DNA of 64,000 bases, from contig CP136067.1 in assembly GCA_032622095.1 (NCBI GenBank), forward strand, positions 196,316,052 through 196,380,051. Direction: 5' to 3'. The notes under the pieces were generated by a model. That model was given only the letters and a program-made list of their open reading frames with translations, was not told where the DNA came from and did not search any database. Shown in pieces: positions 20,445 through 30,973 of this stretch; the stretch's first letter is position 1, and each line of letters opens with the position of its first letter. A program made the translations under genes and the position numbers. Source of the stretch: Siphonodentalium dalli (taxonomy: Eukaryota > Mollusca > Scaphopoda > Gadilida > Siphonodentaliidae).

Positions 20445-20887
20445 TTAACTCTTTCAGTGCCAGGGGCCGATCTCATCGGCCCTAATTTACGGTCTGTAAA
20501 ATCGGCCTAAAAAAAGTTTGTTTGTTTGTTTGTTTTTTTTTAAAAGATTTTTTTGGGTTGAATTTTTTTTGGGTATGCTTAAGCATGCTATAGCGAATTT
20601 AAAAACAAACTGGATAAAACCTTAGGGGCATGTTATAACTCAAAACTATCACCAAGTATTCGTAGTAATAATTTTGATGCCCATGAAAAACGTAAGATTC
20701 CCTGGCACTAAATCTACAAAATACTGAAAGAGTTAAAGAATATAAGAAAAAATTATTAAAATTGTTAGGCCAATGCATTCTCTTATATATGCGAGGCGAC
20801 CTATGGTCGACTTGCATATATAAGAGAATGCATTGGCACAGGGTATATGGGTTGATACAAAAATCGGACCTGGCACTGAAAGGGTTA
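20445..20887 (-). mobile_element. TTAA-3 element, full length
   Basis: TTAA on both sides, tips CTCTTTCAGTGCCAGG and CCTGGCACTGAAAGGG. Contains the GGGCCGATCTCATCGGCCC palindrome at the left, a T-rich GTTTGTTTG tract, the AAGCATGCTATAGCGAATTT block and one CATTCTCTTATATATGCGAG hairpin. Confidence 0.88.
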
Positions 20888-21090
20888 AATATATATATGA
20901 ACATCATCTTGTACATTATTGTATAAATTTGGGATACAAAATAAATATTGTTTACACCATAATTAACTCCTCTCATTAGGGCCCTGTGAATACCACCTTT
21001 TCACTTCAATCAATTTCGAATCGAATACCCATTCAGTAATTCAGAATTGAATAGAATATTTCATAGTTTTGGAACCTGCAATATATGAGA

Positions 21091-21210
21091 TACAGTAATG
21101 CCCTAAGTAATCGACTACTTAAACACAGCAGAATTATGGGTAACGTTTCAGGATTTAGTCGGAAATATGGCTTGTTGCCATTCATCGGAAAGCTCTAGGG
21201 CATTACTGTA
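21091..21210. mobile_element. PalTA with right arm deleted from the apex
   Basis: The complete left arm reaches AAAGCTCT and jumps straight to AGGGCATTACTG. TA flanks kept. Confidence 0.83.
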
Positions 21211-21375
21211 TAGATAGAACAACACAATTGTGTGAACATAATGACGTTATTGCACGAGTTTGTTCTGATGCGATGGTAAAACGAGAACCGGAGGTTAGAG
21301 TTTTACCTCGCGGCACGACAAACGAGTGCAATAACGTTAACATGTTCACACAACTGTGTTGTTCTATGTTTATTG
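21211..21375. repeat. GA-hairpin, type E
   Basis: Outer arms AGAACAACACA and TGTGTTGTTCT pair, then GTGTGAACAT and ACGTTATTGCA with their inverses. CGAG at 21255 faces CGAG at 21323, and CGAG at 21282 faces AGAG at 21297. Spacing 27-15-26. It begins exactly where the PalTA copy ends. Confidence 0.7.
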
Positions 21376-21701
21376 CACACTCTGAAGATTGCAGCTTGTA
21401 ACATACTAACATTTAGGTCGATATTGTTGTATTTAATTGAACAAAAGTGTGCTAATTGAACAAAAGTGTGCTTAATGTAGACTATACCCCATAATTTAGC
21501 GAAGATTTATGTGTTAAAGTTGATGTCACCAGTGACATTTTCGATGTAATAGGTTTGTATTGTTTAAGAACAATGCACATTTTTTTATTGAACGTCTTGA
21601 AAACTTCTGTATTTTGCTGTATTTCGCACAAAGAAGCCATTGGGTGTACAATAAAGGCCTTTACTACCAGGTATTTTATCTTTGCTGTTGCTATAACTAA
21701 A
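21376..21701. other. No recognised feature
   Basis: Spacer before the long foldback. Nothing supported apart from a tandem AATTGAACAAAAGTGTGCT doublet at about 21437. Confidence 0.5.
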
Positions 21702-23272
21702 TAGTACAGCGGCCAAACGCCAAAAGTGGTCGGGTACCCCTACCCACGGTAGAACAACTTTTTTTTAAGGAGAAATATATACTATAGACGAAAATGATAG
21801 TGAAAAATAACGGAATTGGTGGTGGCTATTCTCAAATCGACGATGAACGATACCCACCAGTGACTTTTCCCAGAAATTAACGATTTTGGTAAAGTGAGCC
21901 CTGCGGCTATGTCCTAAGTTATTAGCCCACATTGTAGGCGTCAAAATGACTACAGCATACCATATCTGTACCTAATATGCAAGAAGTGTTGGTTAATTTT
22001 GATTTTCGTGCCATTTGGAGCCGAAACATTTATTTTTTGTTGAAAAATCGCTCTTTTTCAAAAATATTATATTTTTCGAACATTATCATTCAAACGGATA
22101 TTGAAATAATATTGAAATATTTAGTCCATATGGTGTATTAGTTATCTGTCAGGCATATGAAGAAAGAAGTTAACAAAAATTTTGAACGGTTTGCGAGATA
22201 TTGGATTTTAGCTACCCCTCCCCCAAACACGTTTTTGGTCGAAAAAATACATATTTTTGATAATGACATTACAAACATTTTCGAATTGATCTGAATGGGA
22301 TCCAATATAAATCTTGTACTGAAAGTGTTGTCCAGAGATACCGTTTAATCGATTACAGATGTGTTCAGGCTTTCAGACCCCCAGTTACAACAACAACAAT
22401 TATTTTATTGATAACAGTTAATTTTGCATGCATTAACATCGATGTTAAGTACTAAAACCTTTGTTATAAACAACGCGACCAACTATATAACATATGGCTC
22501 AGTAGTTATCTGGAAAATACAAGTAGAAAGAATTTGACAGAAATTGAAAAATAACGGAATAGGTGGTGGCTATTGTCAAATCGACGATGAGCGATACCCT
22601 CCAGTGACTTTTTCCAGAAATGAACGATTTTCAGTATAATATTCATATTGGGTCCCATTCAGATCAATTCAAAAATGTTTGTAATGACATTATCAAAAAT
22701 ATGTATTTTTTTCGACCAAAAACGTGTTTGGGGGAGGGGTAGCTAAAATCCAATATCTCGCAAACCGTTCAAAATTGTTGTTAACTTCTTTCTTCATATG
22801 CTTTCTAGATAACTACTACACCATATGACCTAAATATTTTAATATTATTGCAATATACGTTTGGATGATAATGTTCGAAAAATAAAAAAAATTTGAAAAA
22901 GAGCGATTTTTCAACAAAAAATAAATGTTTCGGCTCCAAATGGCACGAAAATCAAAATTAACCAACACTTCTTGCATATTAGGTACAGATATGGTATGCT
23001 GTAGTCATTTTAACACCAACAGTGTGAGCAAATAACTTAGGACATAGCCGCAGGGCTCACTTTACCAAAATAGTTAATTTCTGGGAAAAGTCACTGGTGG
23101 GTATCGTTCATCGTCAATTTGAGAATAGCCACCACCAATTCCGTTATTTTTCACTATCATTTTCGTAAAGAGTATATATTTCTCCTCCAAAAAAAGTTAG
23201 TTTTAACTTGTTCTACCGTGGGTAGGGGTATCTCGAAAACTAGAGCTCTTTTTCGATTTGGCCGCTGCACTA
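21702..23272. mobile_element. Long foldback element, 1.57 kb
   Basis: Arms of about 635 bp (21702-22335 and 22635-23272) are inverse copies from TAGTACAGCGGCCAAA to GATTTGGCCGCTGCACTA. The loop is not simple: 22541-22633 repeats the left-arm segment GAAAAATAACGGAATNGGTG in direct orientation. No transposase frame. Target duplication unclear. Confidence 0.85.
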
Positions 23273-23789
23273 AAAGCATTGTGACTGTTTCTGTGATCAG
23301 TGAATGAAAATAGGATATTATTTCACCAAATATAAAGTTGATCATATACTGCAAAAGAGTTGTACAAAAGTTGCGGATCTTAATTTTCGTAAACTGTCAT
23401 GTGGCATTTTTGACAAAATTAAACTTCTGAATGATGTCACAAAATGCAAACCCTTGTTCATTGTTCCTCGTACAAAAGGTAGAATTTAGAGATGAACATT
23501 GCCATTAATTTTAAGCTCATGGCTTCCTTGTAATTTAATCTGGCGTTTGATTGGAAAAATTTGAAAATTTAACCCACATTGTCATAAAGAACACTGCAGT
23601 TCCTAATATGTGCATACTACAAGTGCACAACTAATAGAGATAAATCTGTGTTCATGAAGTCTGACATGGTCTACATGCCTGCTGTTTAACTATACTCAGT
23701 ATAGTTCCAATCGACTAATTGTATTTTTTTTATCAAATCGATTCTTATCAGCAATCACTTTGCATGACCCCGATAAATACAGCTTTTAA
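23273..23789. other. No recognised feature
   Basis: Short frames only; nothing supported. Confidence 0.45.
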
Positions 23790-23974
23790 GAAAATAAATA
23801 GATAGAACCGCATGAGTGTCTGGATTTTGACGAAATTATCGCACGAGATTTGTTGGCGGAGCGGTACCTCGAGTGCGGGACGCAGTCCCGCACGAGAGGT
23901 ATCGCGTTCCGCCAACAAATCGAGTGCGATAATTCGTCAAAATCCAGACACTCATGCGGTTCTATTTTTATTAC
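23790..23974. repeat. GA-hairpin, type E'
   Basis: Almost perfect palindrome from AGAACCGCATGAGTGTCTGG to its inverse, apex at GGGACGCAGTCCC. Mismatch is concentrated at CGAG 23844 facing CGAG 23921, and CGAG 23870 facing CGAG 23893. Flanks AATAAATAGAT and TTTTTATTAC resemble those of types D and D'. Confidence 0.8.
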
Positions 23975-24676
23975 ATATCTCCGTATCATAGTAAGTTGAC
24001 TCACAATCGTACATCTCCGTTACAGAAAATGTGAATTTAATTGAGTTTTTAACGGCATTTTAGGGTTAACGCAACAATCAGACAGGGAGCCCGTCTATCC
24101 GCGAATGACCTTGATCCATCTTTAATGATGCGTTTGAAATTAAAATATGTGCCTCGACAAACATATTCTTGAAATGAAACTACTTGAATGAATCATCTCA
24201 TCGATTGATTGCTTATTGTTTCTTTATTGTCGTGATTGAAAAAGTAAAAATAGTAACGGCGAGAACCAGTCTAACAACACTGAATGAAATAGTTCCGTCG
24301 ACAGATTGCACTAGTGCGATTCTGAGAATTATCACACGCCTGGAAACTCGTGCGATCATGCGAATTACGTTGATAGATATGTAATAAATACACTATCTAC
24401 CATGTAGATCTCACAGTGCATGGTTGCTCAGAATGTTAAAAAAATACCAACATGTGTTTCACTTTCCCTGTTGCAAAATGTATGCAGATTGTCATAATTA
24501 TAAGCAATCAGCGTTGTTTTCGATGCATTTATCGGCATATAGAAGTGTCTGATGCCGAATTACGTACTGTATAATTTCGCGATGTACCAATAATTGTTAT
24601 TAGGGTGTAGTTACGCATATTATAAGTCATAAATTCTTACAAGTATCCTAATTTGAAAGGGTTAAGACATTGACCT
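23975..24676. other. No recognised feature
   Basis: Contains AGATATGTAATAAATACAC at about 24375, the inverse of the TTTATTACATAT just after the E' hairpin, hinting at a larger enclosing repeat. No gene supported. Confidence 0.45.
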
Positions 24677-26860
24677 AATGTTCTATGCATCTTGATATCT
24701 TTAAATTCGGAGAGTCCATTAAACGATGGATTAAATTATTTCAAAACAATTCAGAGGCGAGTGTGATAACAAATGGACACTTTTCACCTAGATTTAAATT
24801 AGAAAGAGGGTGTAGACAGGGAGATCCAATAAGTCCATATATATTTATCCTGTGCGTAGAATTCTTGGATTAGCAATCAGAAAAAATAACTTGATAAAGG
24901 GTATTAGTTTATGGGGTGAGGAATTTAAAATATCCCAATATGCTGATGATACTTACCTATTGCTAGACGGAAGCGAACAATCAATGAAAGAAGCCTATAT
25001 AGTTCTAGAATGGTTTTATACAATATCTGGCTTGAAAATAAACATGCAGAAAACAAAAGTTGTATGGATAGGATCAATGAAAGACTCAGACAGACGTTTT
25101 TGTAAGGAAAACAACCCTGATTGGATTACAGATGGTAAATTTACAGCCCTGGGAGTACAATTCAATATTGATCAAAACAAAATGATTGATGATAATATAA
25201 TTCCAAAAATAAATAAAATGAAAAGATTACTAAATATGTGGAACTCGAGAAAACTAACACCTTTAGGCAAAATTACAGTAATCAAATCACTAACAGTGCC
25301 AATAATTACCCACCTGCTAACTATATTGCCCACACCAGCTGATACATTAATAAAAGAGATAGAGGATATTTTCTTTCATTTTATTTGGAATAAACCAAAA
25401 GGAAAAATTAAAAGGAACATGTTAAAAAAAGAATATAACGAAGGAGGGTTAAAAATGATTGATCTATTAAATTATACAAAAGGTCTAAAAATCTCCTGGA
25501 TCAAAAGAGTATTGACCAAATCAGATAGATGGACTTTGTTCTTCACTAAAAATATCCCCGAATTCTACTTCCAAAGTGGTGCAAATGATATAAATACAAT
25601 AAATAAAATAAAAAACCCATTTTGGAAGGATATAGCAAAAACATGGTCTGAATATAATAGTTTAATTAAACCTATATACATACAAGACATTTTAAATGAA
25701 CCAATATGGCACAATTCAAAAATTGAAATAGGATATATAAAACCATGGCACAAAAAAGGTATTGTTTATATTAAAGACTTGCTAAATGAACATGGTAATT
25801 TCTTCACTCATGAACAATTAAAGTCAAGATACAATATACAGGCAACATTTATGGACATAATTAGAATAAAAAAATCAATACCTAAAGAATGGAGTGCTAA
25901 AATCTCAAATGAAGTCATACAAGTTGAAGAAGGTCCAAATATAACATTGTCCATTCTCTCACTGTATAATGTTAAAAAAGGATGCAAAACATTTTACCAA
26001 TTATTTAATAAAAATTTGATAAATGCAACCTCTAATAACAAAATAAAGTGGGCACAATACTTGAATATCAGGCCTGATGAAGACCAATGGCAATCATACT
26101 ATATGCTACCATTTCAAACATCAATTGACACAAACCTGAGATACTTCCAATATAGAATCCTTCAGAGGATCCTTACAACAAATCATTTCTTAAAAATTAT
26201 ACAAGTCATAGATAATGACAAATGTTCTTTCTGTAATATCCATGCCGAGACAATTGTCCACTTGTTTACAGAATGTGAACATGTAACTGAAATTTGGAAT
26301 AGCCTACATACATGGCTAGTGGCAACAGGTCAAACACAACTAGACACATTTTCTAAAATAGATATTATATTTGGAATAAATGGAACAGAGATTATTGTCA
26401 ACCTGTGTATCCAAATAACTAAATTTTCCATATATAAAAGTAAAATTAACAATCAAAGACCATCTTTTATTGCAGTAAAGGCAAACATAAATTACGTCAT
26501 GCAGAATGAAAGATATATTGCACAAACAAACAATTGTCTAGATAAATTTTATGGGAAATGGGCTTCAATTTACCACAGCCTACAAGACTAACATCCTTCA
26601 AATGTTTCTATATTTTATGATTAATATAAATGAATGCATATATACACCATATTCAGCCGTCATTACAAGATAAATTTAGTACGATCCAAATGAAAATCCA
26701 CATTTATGTACATTAATGTGTTTACACAAAATACCATGTATACATGTTTGACTTTTTATACTCTGTTATTGATACTGTAATGTTTGATACTGTAATGTTT
26801 AAAATTGATGTTTCATGGGAATAAAGAAATTATAAAAAAAAAAAATGTTCTATGCATCTT
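24677..26860 (+). mobile_element. 5'-truncated LINE insertion with 17-bp target duplication
   Basis: AATGTTCTATGCATCTT occurs at 24677-24693 and again at 26844-26860, directly after an A-tract. The insert starts inside the reverse transcriptase domain and ends with AATAAAGAAATTAT and about a dozen A. Target duplication, 5' truncation and a 3' poly(A) are the signature of target-primed reverse transcription. The first two bases of the right copy cannot be separated from the A-tract. Confidence 0.95.
24694..26591 (+). pseudogene. LINE ORF2 fragment: reverse transcriptase and C-terminal zinc knuckle
   Basis: The frame opening at the 5' junction encodes GCRQGDPISPYIFILC, a core RT palm motif. 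It stops at 24873, while an overlapping frame carries on from about 24852 to 26591 (about 579 codons). A loss of one base near 24861-24864 explains the switch. The second frame has the catalytic QYADDTYLLLDGS motif, SGLKINMQKTKVVWIG, a long thumb/connection region, and near the end CSFCNIHAETIVHLFTEC, a C-x2-C-x7-H-x4-C knuckle. This arrangement suggests the L1/Tx1 side of non-LTR elements. The endonuclease and ORF1 are absent, so the copy cannot be autonomous. The near-intact frame indicates a fairly recent insertion. Confidence 0.92.
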
Positions 26861-27297
26861 ACCAACTCAGCCACTAGGGACCCAAAATAAATTGGGCAAC
26901 GATAAAAAGATCCTATATTACTGATGGAACATAGTTCTGTGATCTGGTCACAAAGCCTGTGAGAAACCATCAACGGTATCGCCATCTCAAGGTTATCCCA
27001 TCTCAACTTATAGCTAAAAATGACTATTAGACTTAAGTTAGGGTTCCCATGAGAGGGGGTTATAGCCAGGACTAATTAAATAACATAATACTATCTGTCT
27101 GCTGAGGCCGTCCTTAAACGATATTGTATTTCCCCTTTGCCGATACATATTTTTTTTTGGGACAGGGTATAGGTAAAAAAAAAAGTTTATAAACCAAATG
27201 TGGGGAATTATTCTTTCAGCAATAGTGTGTTAATTGGCAAATATCATGTCAGAATGTAATACATTAATAATTCAATGACTTCTCTGTTTTATTTGTA
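26861..27297. other. No recognised feature
   Basis: Resumes the locus interrupted by the LINE; nothing else supported. Confidence 0.45.
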
Positions 27298-27430
27298 TAT
27301 AGAGGATCTACATGTACAACGAGTCCCCAGTTTATAGTGGAATTTACTTTGGCGAGGTCCAGACCTAATTTACTGGATGAGTTCTGTAAATTCCACTATA
27401 AACTGGGGACTATTTATAGATTATATTTAT
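27298..27430. repeat. GA-hairpin, type D', left arm partly deleted
   Basis: CAACGAGTCCCCAGTTTATAG faces CTATAAACTGGGGAC. The inner blocks GGCGAGG and GGATGAG remain only in the right arm, and the outer right block is lost. Confidence 0.72.
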
Positions 27431-27790
27431 TATTATAATTTATTACTTAAAACATGCAATGACTTTTCATGTAACTTTGCGTTATTTGCCCGCATAAAGA
27501 AATAGTCCCAGATAAATAAAGACTCTTTGGCGTATTTAATGGTGTATATTTTATGAAATAACTTTTCAAACTCTTTATTCATTTTAGTTTGTTGGAGAAA
27601 TATTGGAAGCCATAGTATATTGAGACGTAGCATACGGAATGTTAACAAATGACAAACCGGAAGTCAAAGGTCACCTGGCACTATTTCCTATTAAATGAAT
27701 GTTTAATATCACAATTTATAGAATGGGTTTATTGAATGGAATAAGGGTAGGATCATGTAATAAAAAGTATTATTTAATTGGATTTAATTT
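27431..27790 (-). repeat. Repeat Q body
   Basis: Inverted relative to 19150-19660, and contains the unoccupied site GCCATAGTATATTGAGACG (about 27610) that is filled by a pearl-like element in the next copy. Ends at GGATCATGTAATAAA. Confidence 0.65.
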
Positions 27791-27974
27791 TTGGTATGTC
27801 TTTCCCATTATAATCAGGTACAGACAGGAAAGTCTACATGTATACTGTATTTCTTCTAAAGTTTGATATTCCTTTGGTACAACAGTCAGATGCAACCGAG
27901 ATTTAGTCCTCGGTATTTGCATTAAATACTTCCAAAATCAGTTCTTGGGAATCACTGTTTGTTAAATGAAAATT

Positions 27975-28145
27975 ATATAGAGGATCTACAACGAGTCCCC
28001 AGTTTATAGCGGAATTTACAAAACGAGTCCAGTAAATTAGGTCTGTACCGAGCCTTTGGCGAGGTTCAGACATAATTTACTGGACGAGTTTTGTAAATTC
28101 CACTATAAACTGGGGACGAGTTGTAGATTCTATTTATTACATGAT
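27975..28145. repeat. GA-hairpin, type D', complete
   Basis: The cleanest example. Arms pair across ATCTACAA, TCCCCAGTTTATAG, GGAATTTACAAAA and TCCAGTAAATTA. Six CGAG blocks start at 27992, 28024, 28049, 28060, 28085 and 28117, all on the plus strand, with symmetric spacing 32-25-11-25-32. The innermost stem is CCGAGCC-TTT-GGCGAGG. Confidence 0.88.
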
Positions 28146-29290
28146 CCAAAACCTTGACAAAACATACTTAAATCAACAAATGGGATACGAAACTAACATC
28201 GGCTTCTATAAGGCAAGCGACGACGTTTCACGTAATTATATGCGTTGTTTGCCCGCGTAAAGAAATAGTCCCAGATAAATAAAGACTCTTTGGCGTATTT
28301 AATGGCGTATAATTAATGACATAACTTTTCAAACTCATCATTCATTATAGTTTGTTGGAAGCCATAGTATTTTTATACGCCCTTTTGAAAAAAAGGCCGT
28401 ATTATAGTATTGGTCTGTCCGTCCGGGCGGGCGGGCGTCCGGGCGTCCGTTAACCTGTTGTCCGGATGATAACTTTAGTTAGAGTGAACCAAAATTTGGT
28501 ATGTGGGTTTATTAGCCGAAAAGTAAGTTCAAGTTTGAATTTGGGTTCCGCCCGCCAATTTTCACCGGAGTTATGCCCCTTATTTAACGTTTTTTGACTT
28601 AGAAAATCCTTGAAATTTGTTGTCCGGATGATAACTTTAGTATAGTTTATCTGAATGAATCCAAATTTGGTATATTACTTTCTCCCACCAAAAACACAGG
28701 TCAAGTTCGAACTTGGGTTCTGTCCGACCATTTTTGGCAGAGTTATGCCCCTTTTTCGACTCAGAAAATTCAGTTTTTCTTATGTTTTTTGGTTTCCGGA
28801 TGATATAACTCGATTTTGGAATGTTTATACACAAAACCCGTTTTTTTGTGGATTACATATATCAAAATACAGCTCAAGTCCGAATTTCGTTTTAATCCGA
28901 TAATTTTTGCGAGAGTTATGGCCCCTTTTTTTATGTAATTTGACTTAGAAAATCCCTGAAATTTGTTGTCCGGATGATAACTTTACTAGAGCTTATCGGA
29001 TTCAATGATAATTTGGTATATTACTTTCTCCCACCAAAACACAGGTCAAGTTCAAATTTGAGTTCCGTCCGCCAATTTTTACCAGAGTTATGCCCCTTTT
29101 TTTTACCAGTTTCCACCGACCCAAGAGAGGGCGTATATTGCACGCCCAGCGTAGCTCTTGTTGAGACGTAGCGTAGGGAATGTAATCAGACGACAAACCG
29201 GAAGTCAAAGGTCACCTGGCACTATTTCCTGTTCTTAAGCAATTTATTGAATGGGTTTATTGAATGGAATAAATGTAGGATCATGTAATA
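28146..29290 (-). repeat. Repeat Q body, interrupted
   Basis: Runs from CATGATCCAAAACCTTGAC to GCCATAGTAT, then resumes at TTGAGACGTAGC after the pearl-like element and continues to GGATCATGTAATAAA at about 29289. Confidence 0.65.
28371..29160 (+). mobile_element. Pearl-like (Helentron-type, non-autonomous) element, complete
   Basis: Comparison with the empty copy at 27610 fixes both ends. It starts TTTTATACGCCC, has a GTCCGTCCGGGCGGGCGGGC microsatellite, about four core units of roughly 165 bp (each with TTGTCCGGATGATAACTTTA, TTTGGTATATTACTTTC and GAGTTATGCCCC), then GGGCGTATAT and ends GTAGCTCTTG. There is no evident target duplication, as expected for rolling-circle elements. No Rep/helicase coding. 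Confidence 0.8.
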
Positions 29291-29429
29291 AATATTAATA
29301 AAAACTGGTAAAACAAAAAAATAAAAAAACGAGACAACTGTAAAGTCGGCAGGAAAAAAATGGGTCGGTCGGGAGAGGGGAAACAAACTATCTTTTAATT
29401 CTGGCCTGATATATTTCCAGTTAGTGTTG
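29291..29429. other. No recognised feature
   Basis: Short A-rich spacer. Confidence 0.4.
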
Positions 29430-29673
29430 ATAACGAAACACTAATATGGTGGTGGCACCAATAATTATGATGTCCTTGTCCAGTCAGGTGGTCGGTCTGC
29501 CAGTAACGAGCCATTGTGTATGTGACACTCCACTGGGATATTAAGACAGAACATGCGTTAAGTGATCGTCGATATAGATATCTCAGAATATTGTTTTGTA
29601 ATTCAATTTTTTGCGATATATTGATTGTTATTGAATTCAACCCGAGTTTATAATGTCTCGGATGCTTATGACA

Positions 29674-29889
29674 TACAGTGATGCCCTAATTAATCGACTG
29701 CTTAACCACATAGAATTATGGGTAACTTTTCAGGATTTAGTCGGAAATATGGCTTGTTGCCATTCATTGGAAAGCTCTCCCCGAGGGCTTTCCGATGAAT
29801 GGCAACAAGCCATATTTCCGACTAAATCCTGAAAAGTTACCCATAATTCTGCTGTGGTTAAGGAGTTGATTAATTAGGGCATTACTGTA
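29674..29889. mobile_element. PalTA in tandem repeat R
   Basis: Full-length arms with TA flanks. Unit 2 of repeat R has the empty site GACATAGTTATG at about 31203. Confidence 0.88.
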
Positions 29890-29892
29890 GTT

Positions 29893-30659
29893 CAGTGTTG
29901 AAACGATTAATCGATTAGTACGAAATCGACGCGATTATTAAATTAGTCGATCCCGAAATATGCTAGTCGACTAGTCGAGAAAAAGCACTACCTAAGTGCT
30001 ATCATGACAGCGTGCCATTGCATGGTAATATTATCACATAATCTGTAACAGTTAATACATATTAACTTCTTAGAGATTATTGCATTGTTCCTTTAACGAT
30101 GCCACTGCCAGTCATGCACGAGCGGTGAACTCCATGACCTGAACTGAACCCAATGTATGCACATGTATGCGGTTTCTTTTATGTTGATCACCAAAACATA
30201 ATTCGCGACATGTCAAGCTGGTAAAGTCAACTCAGTAACTGAATAGATCCTAGATCATTCTAATACCCATACCCCCCCCCCCCCCCCCGCTACATGAGGC
30301 GCCAATTCAGAGAGACAAAAGAACACACCAGACATCTCGTTAGCGAGACTTACTAACGAGACTTGCCTATTTATTTCCTACATTCCCCAAACCATGAGAT
30401 TATATGGAGGTTGCAGGAGAGCCGGGTTTAAGACATCAAATTGGGAGACTTACGGGCAAAACGGGAGATTACATGTACCGGTATATAGTTCACATGCTTT
30501 CTGTTTTAATGTTCTGAAACGAAGAGTTGGATAATCAAAACTGTGATGCCACATGGCCCTTTTTATACGTCATATGGGCATAGAAACGGGTCCGACTAGT
30601 AGTCGGTTATCTCTGGCGAATAGTCGATTCATTAAAAACACCTAATCGTTTCAACACTA
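29893..30659. mobile_element. hAT-like element, 767 bp, inserted at the edge of PalTA
   Basis: Tips CAGTGTTGAAACGATTAATC and CTAATCGTTTCAACACTA, with an exact 8-bp duplication CTGTAGTT at 29885-29892 and 30660-30667. The left duplicate overlaps the last bases of PalTA. The interior holds subterminal TAGTCGACTAGTCG repeats and a run of about 16 C. No transposase frame. Confidence 0.9.
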
Positions 30660-30785
30660 CTGTAGTTATGTGATATAACAGGGCAAGTTTGGGGCGGTAA
30701 GGATTCTCCGTACTTAATCCTTGACAAAAGGAAGCATTGAACAATCATACTGGGACCAAGCTTGTACCTTTATAAATTTGATACA

Positions 30786-30973
30786 TACATCAATGCTCTA
30801 AATAATCGACTCCTTGACCACAGCAGAATTATCGGTAACTTTTCGAGATTTAGTAGGAAAAATGGTGAGAGCTTTCCGATGAATGGCAACAAGCCATATT
30901 TCCGACTAAATCCTGAAAAGTTACCCATAATTCTGCTGTGGTTAAGGAGTCGATTATTTAGGGCATTACTGTA
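30786..30973. mobile_element. PalTA with left arm shortened to the apex
   Basis: The left arm stops at GGAAAAATGG and continues as TGAGAGCTTTCC; the right arm is complete. Confidence 0.83.

Noticed and set aside
21211-21375. Origin of replication or operator reading of the long palindrome
   Set aside because: Same architecture as the other dispersed GA-hairpins and no associated genes; a repeat is the simpler explanation.
24852-26591. 579-codon frame as a host gene
   Set aside because: Reverse transcriptase motifs, target duplication and poly(A) show a LINE fragment.
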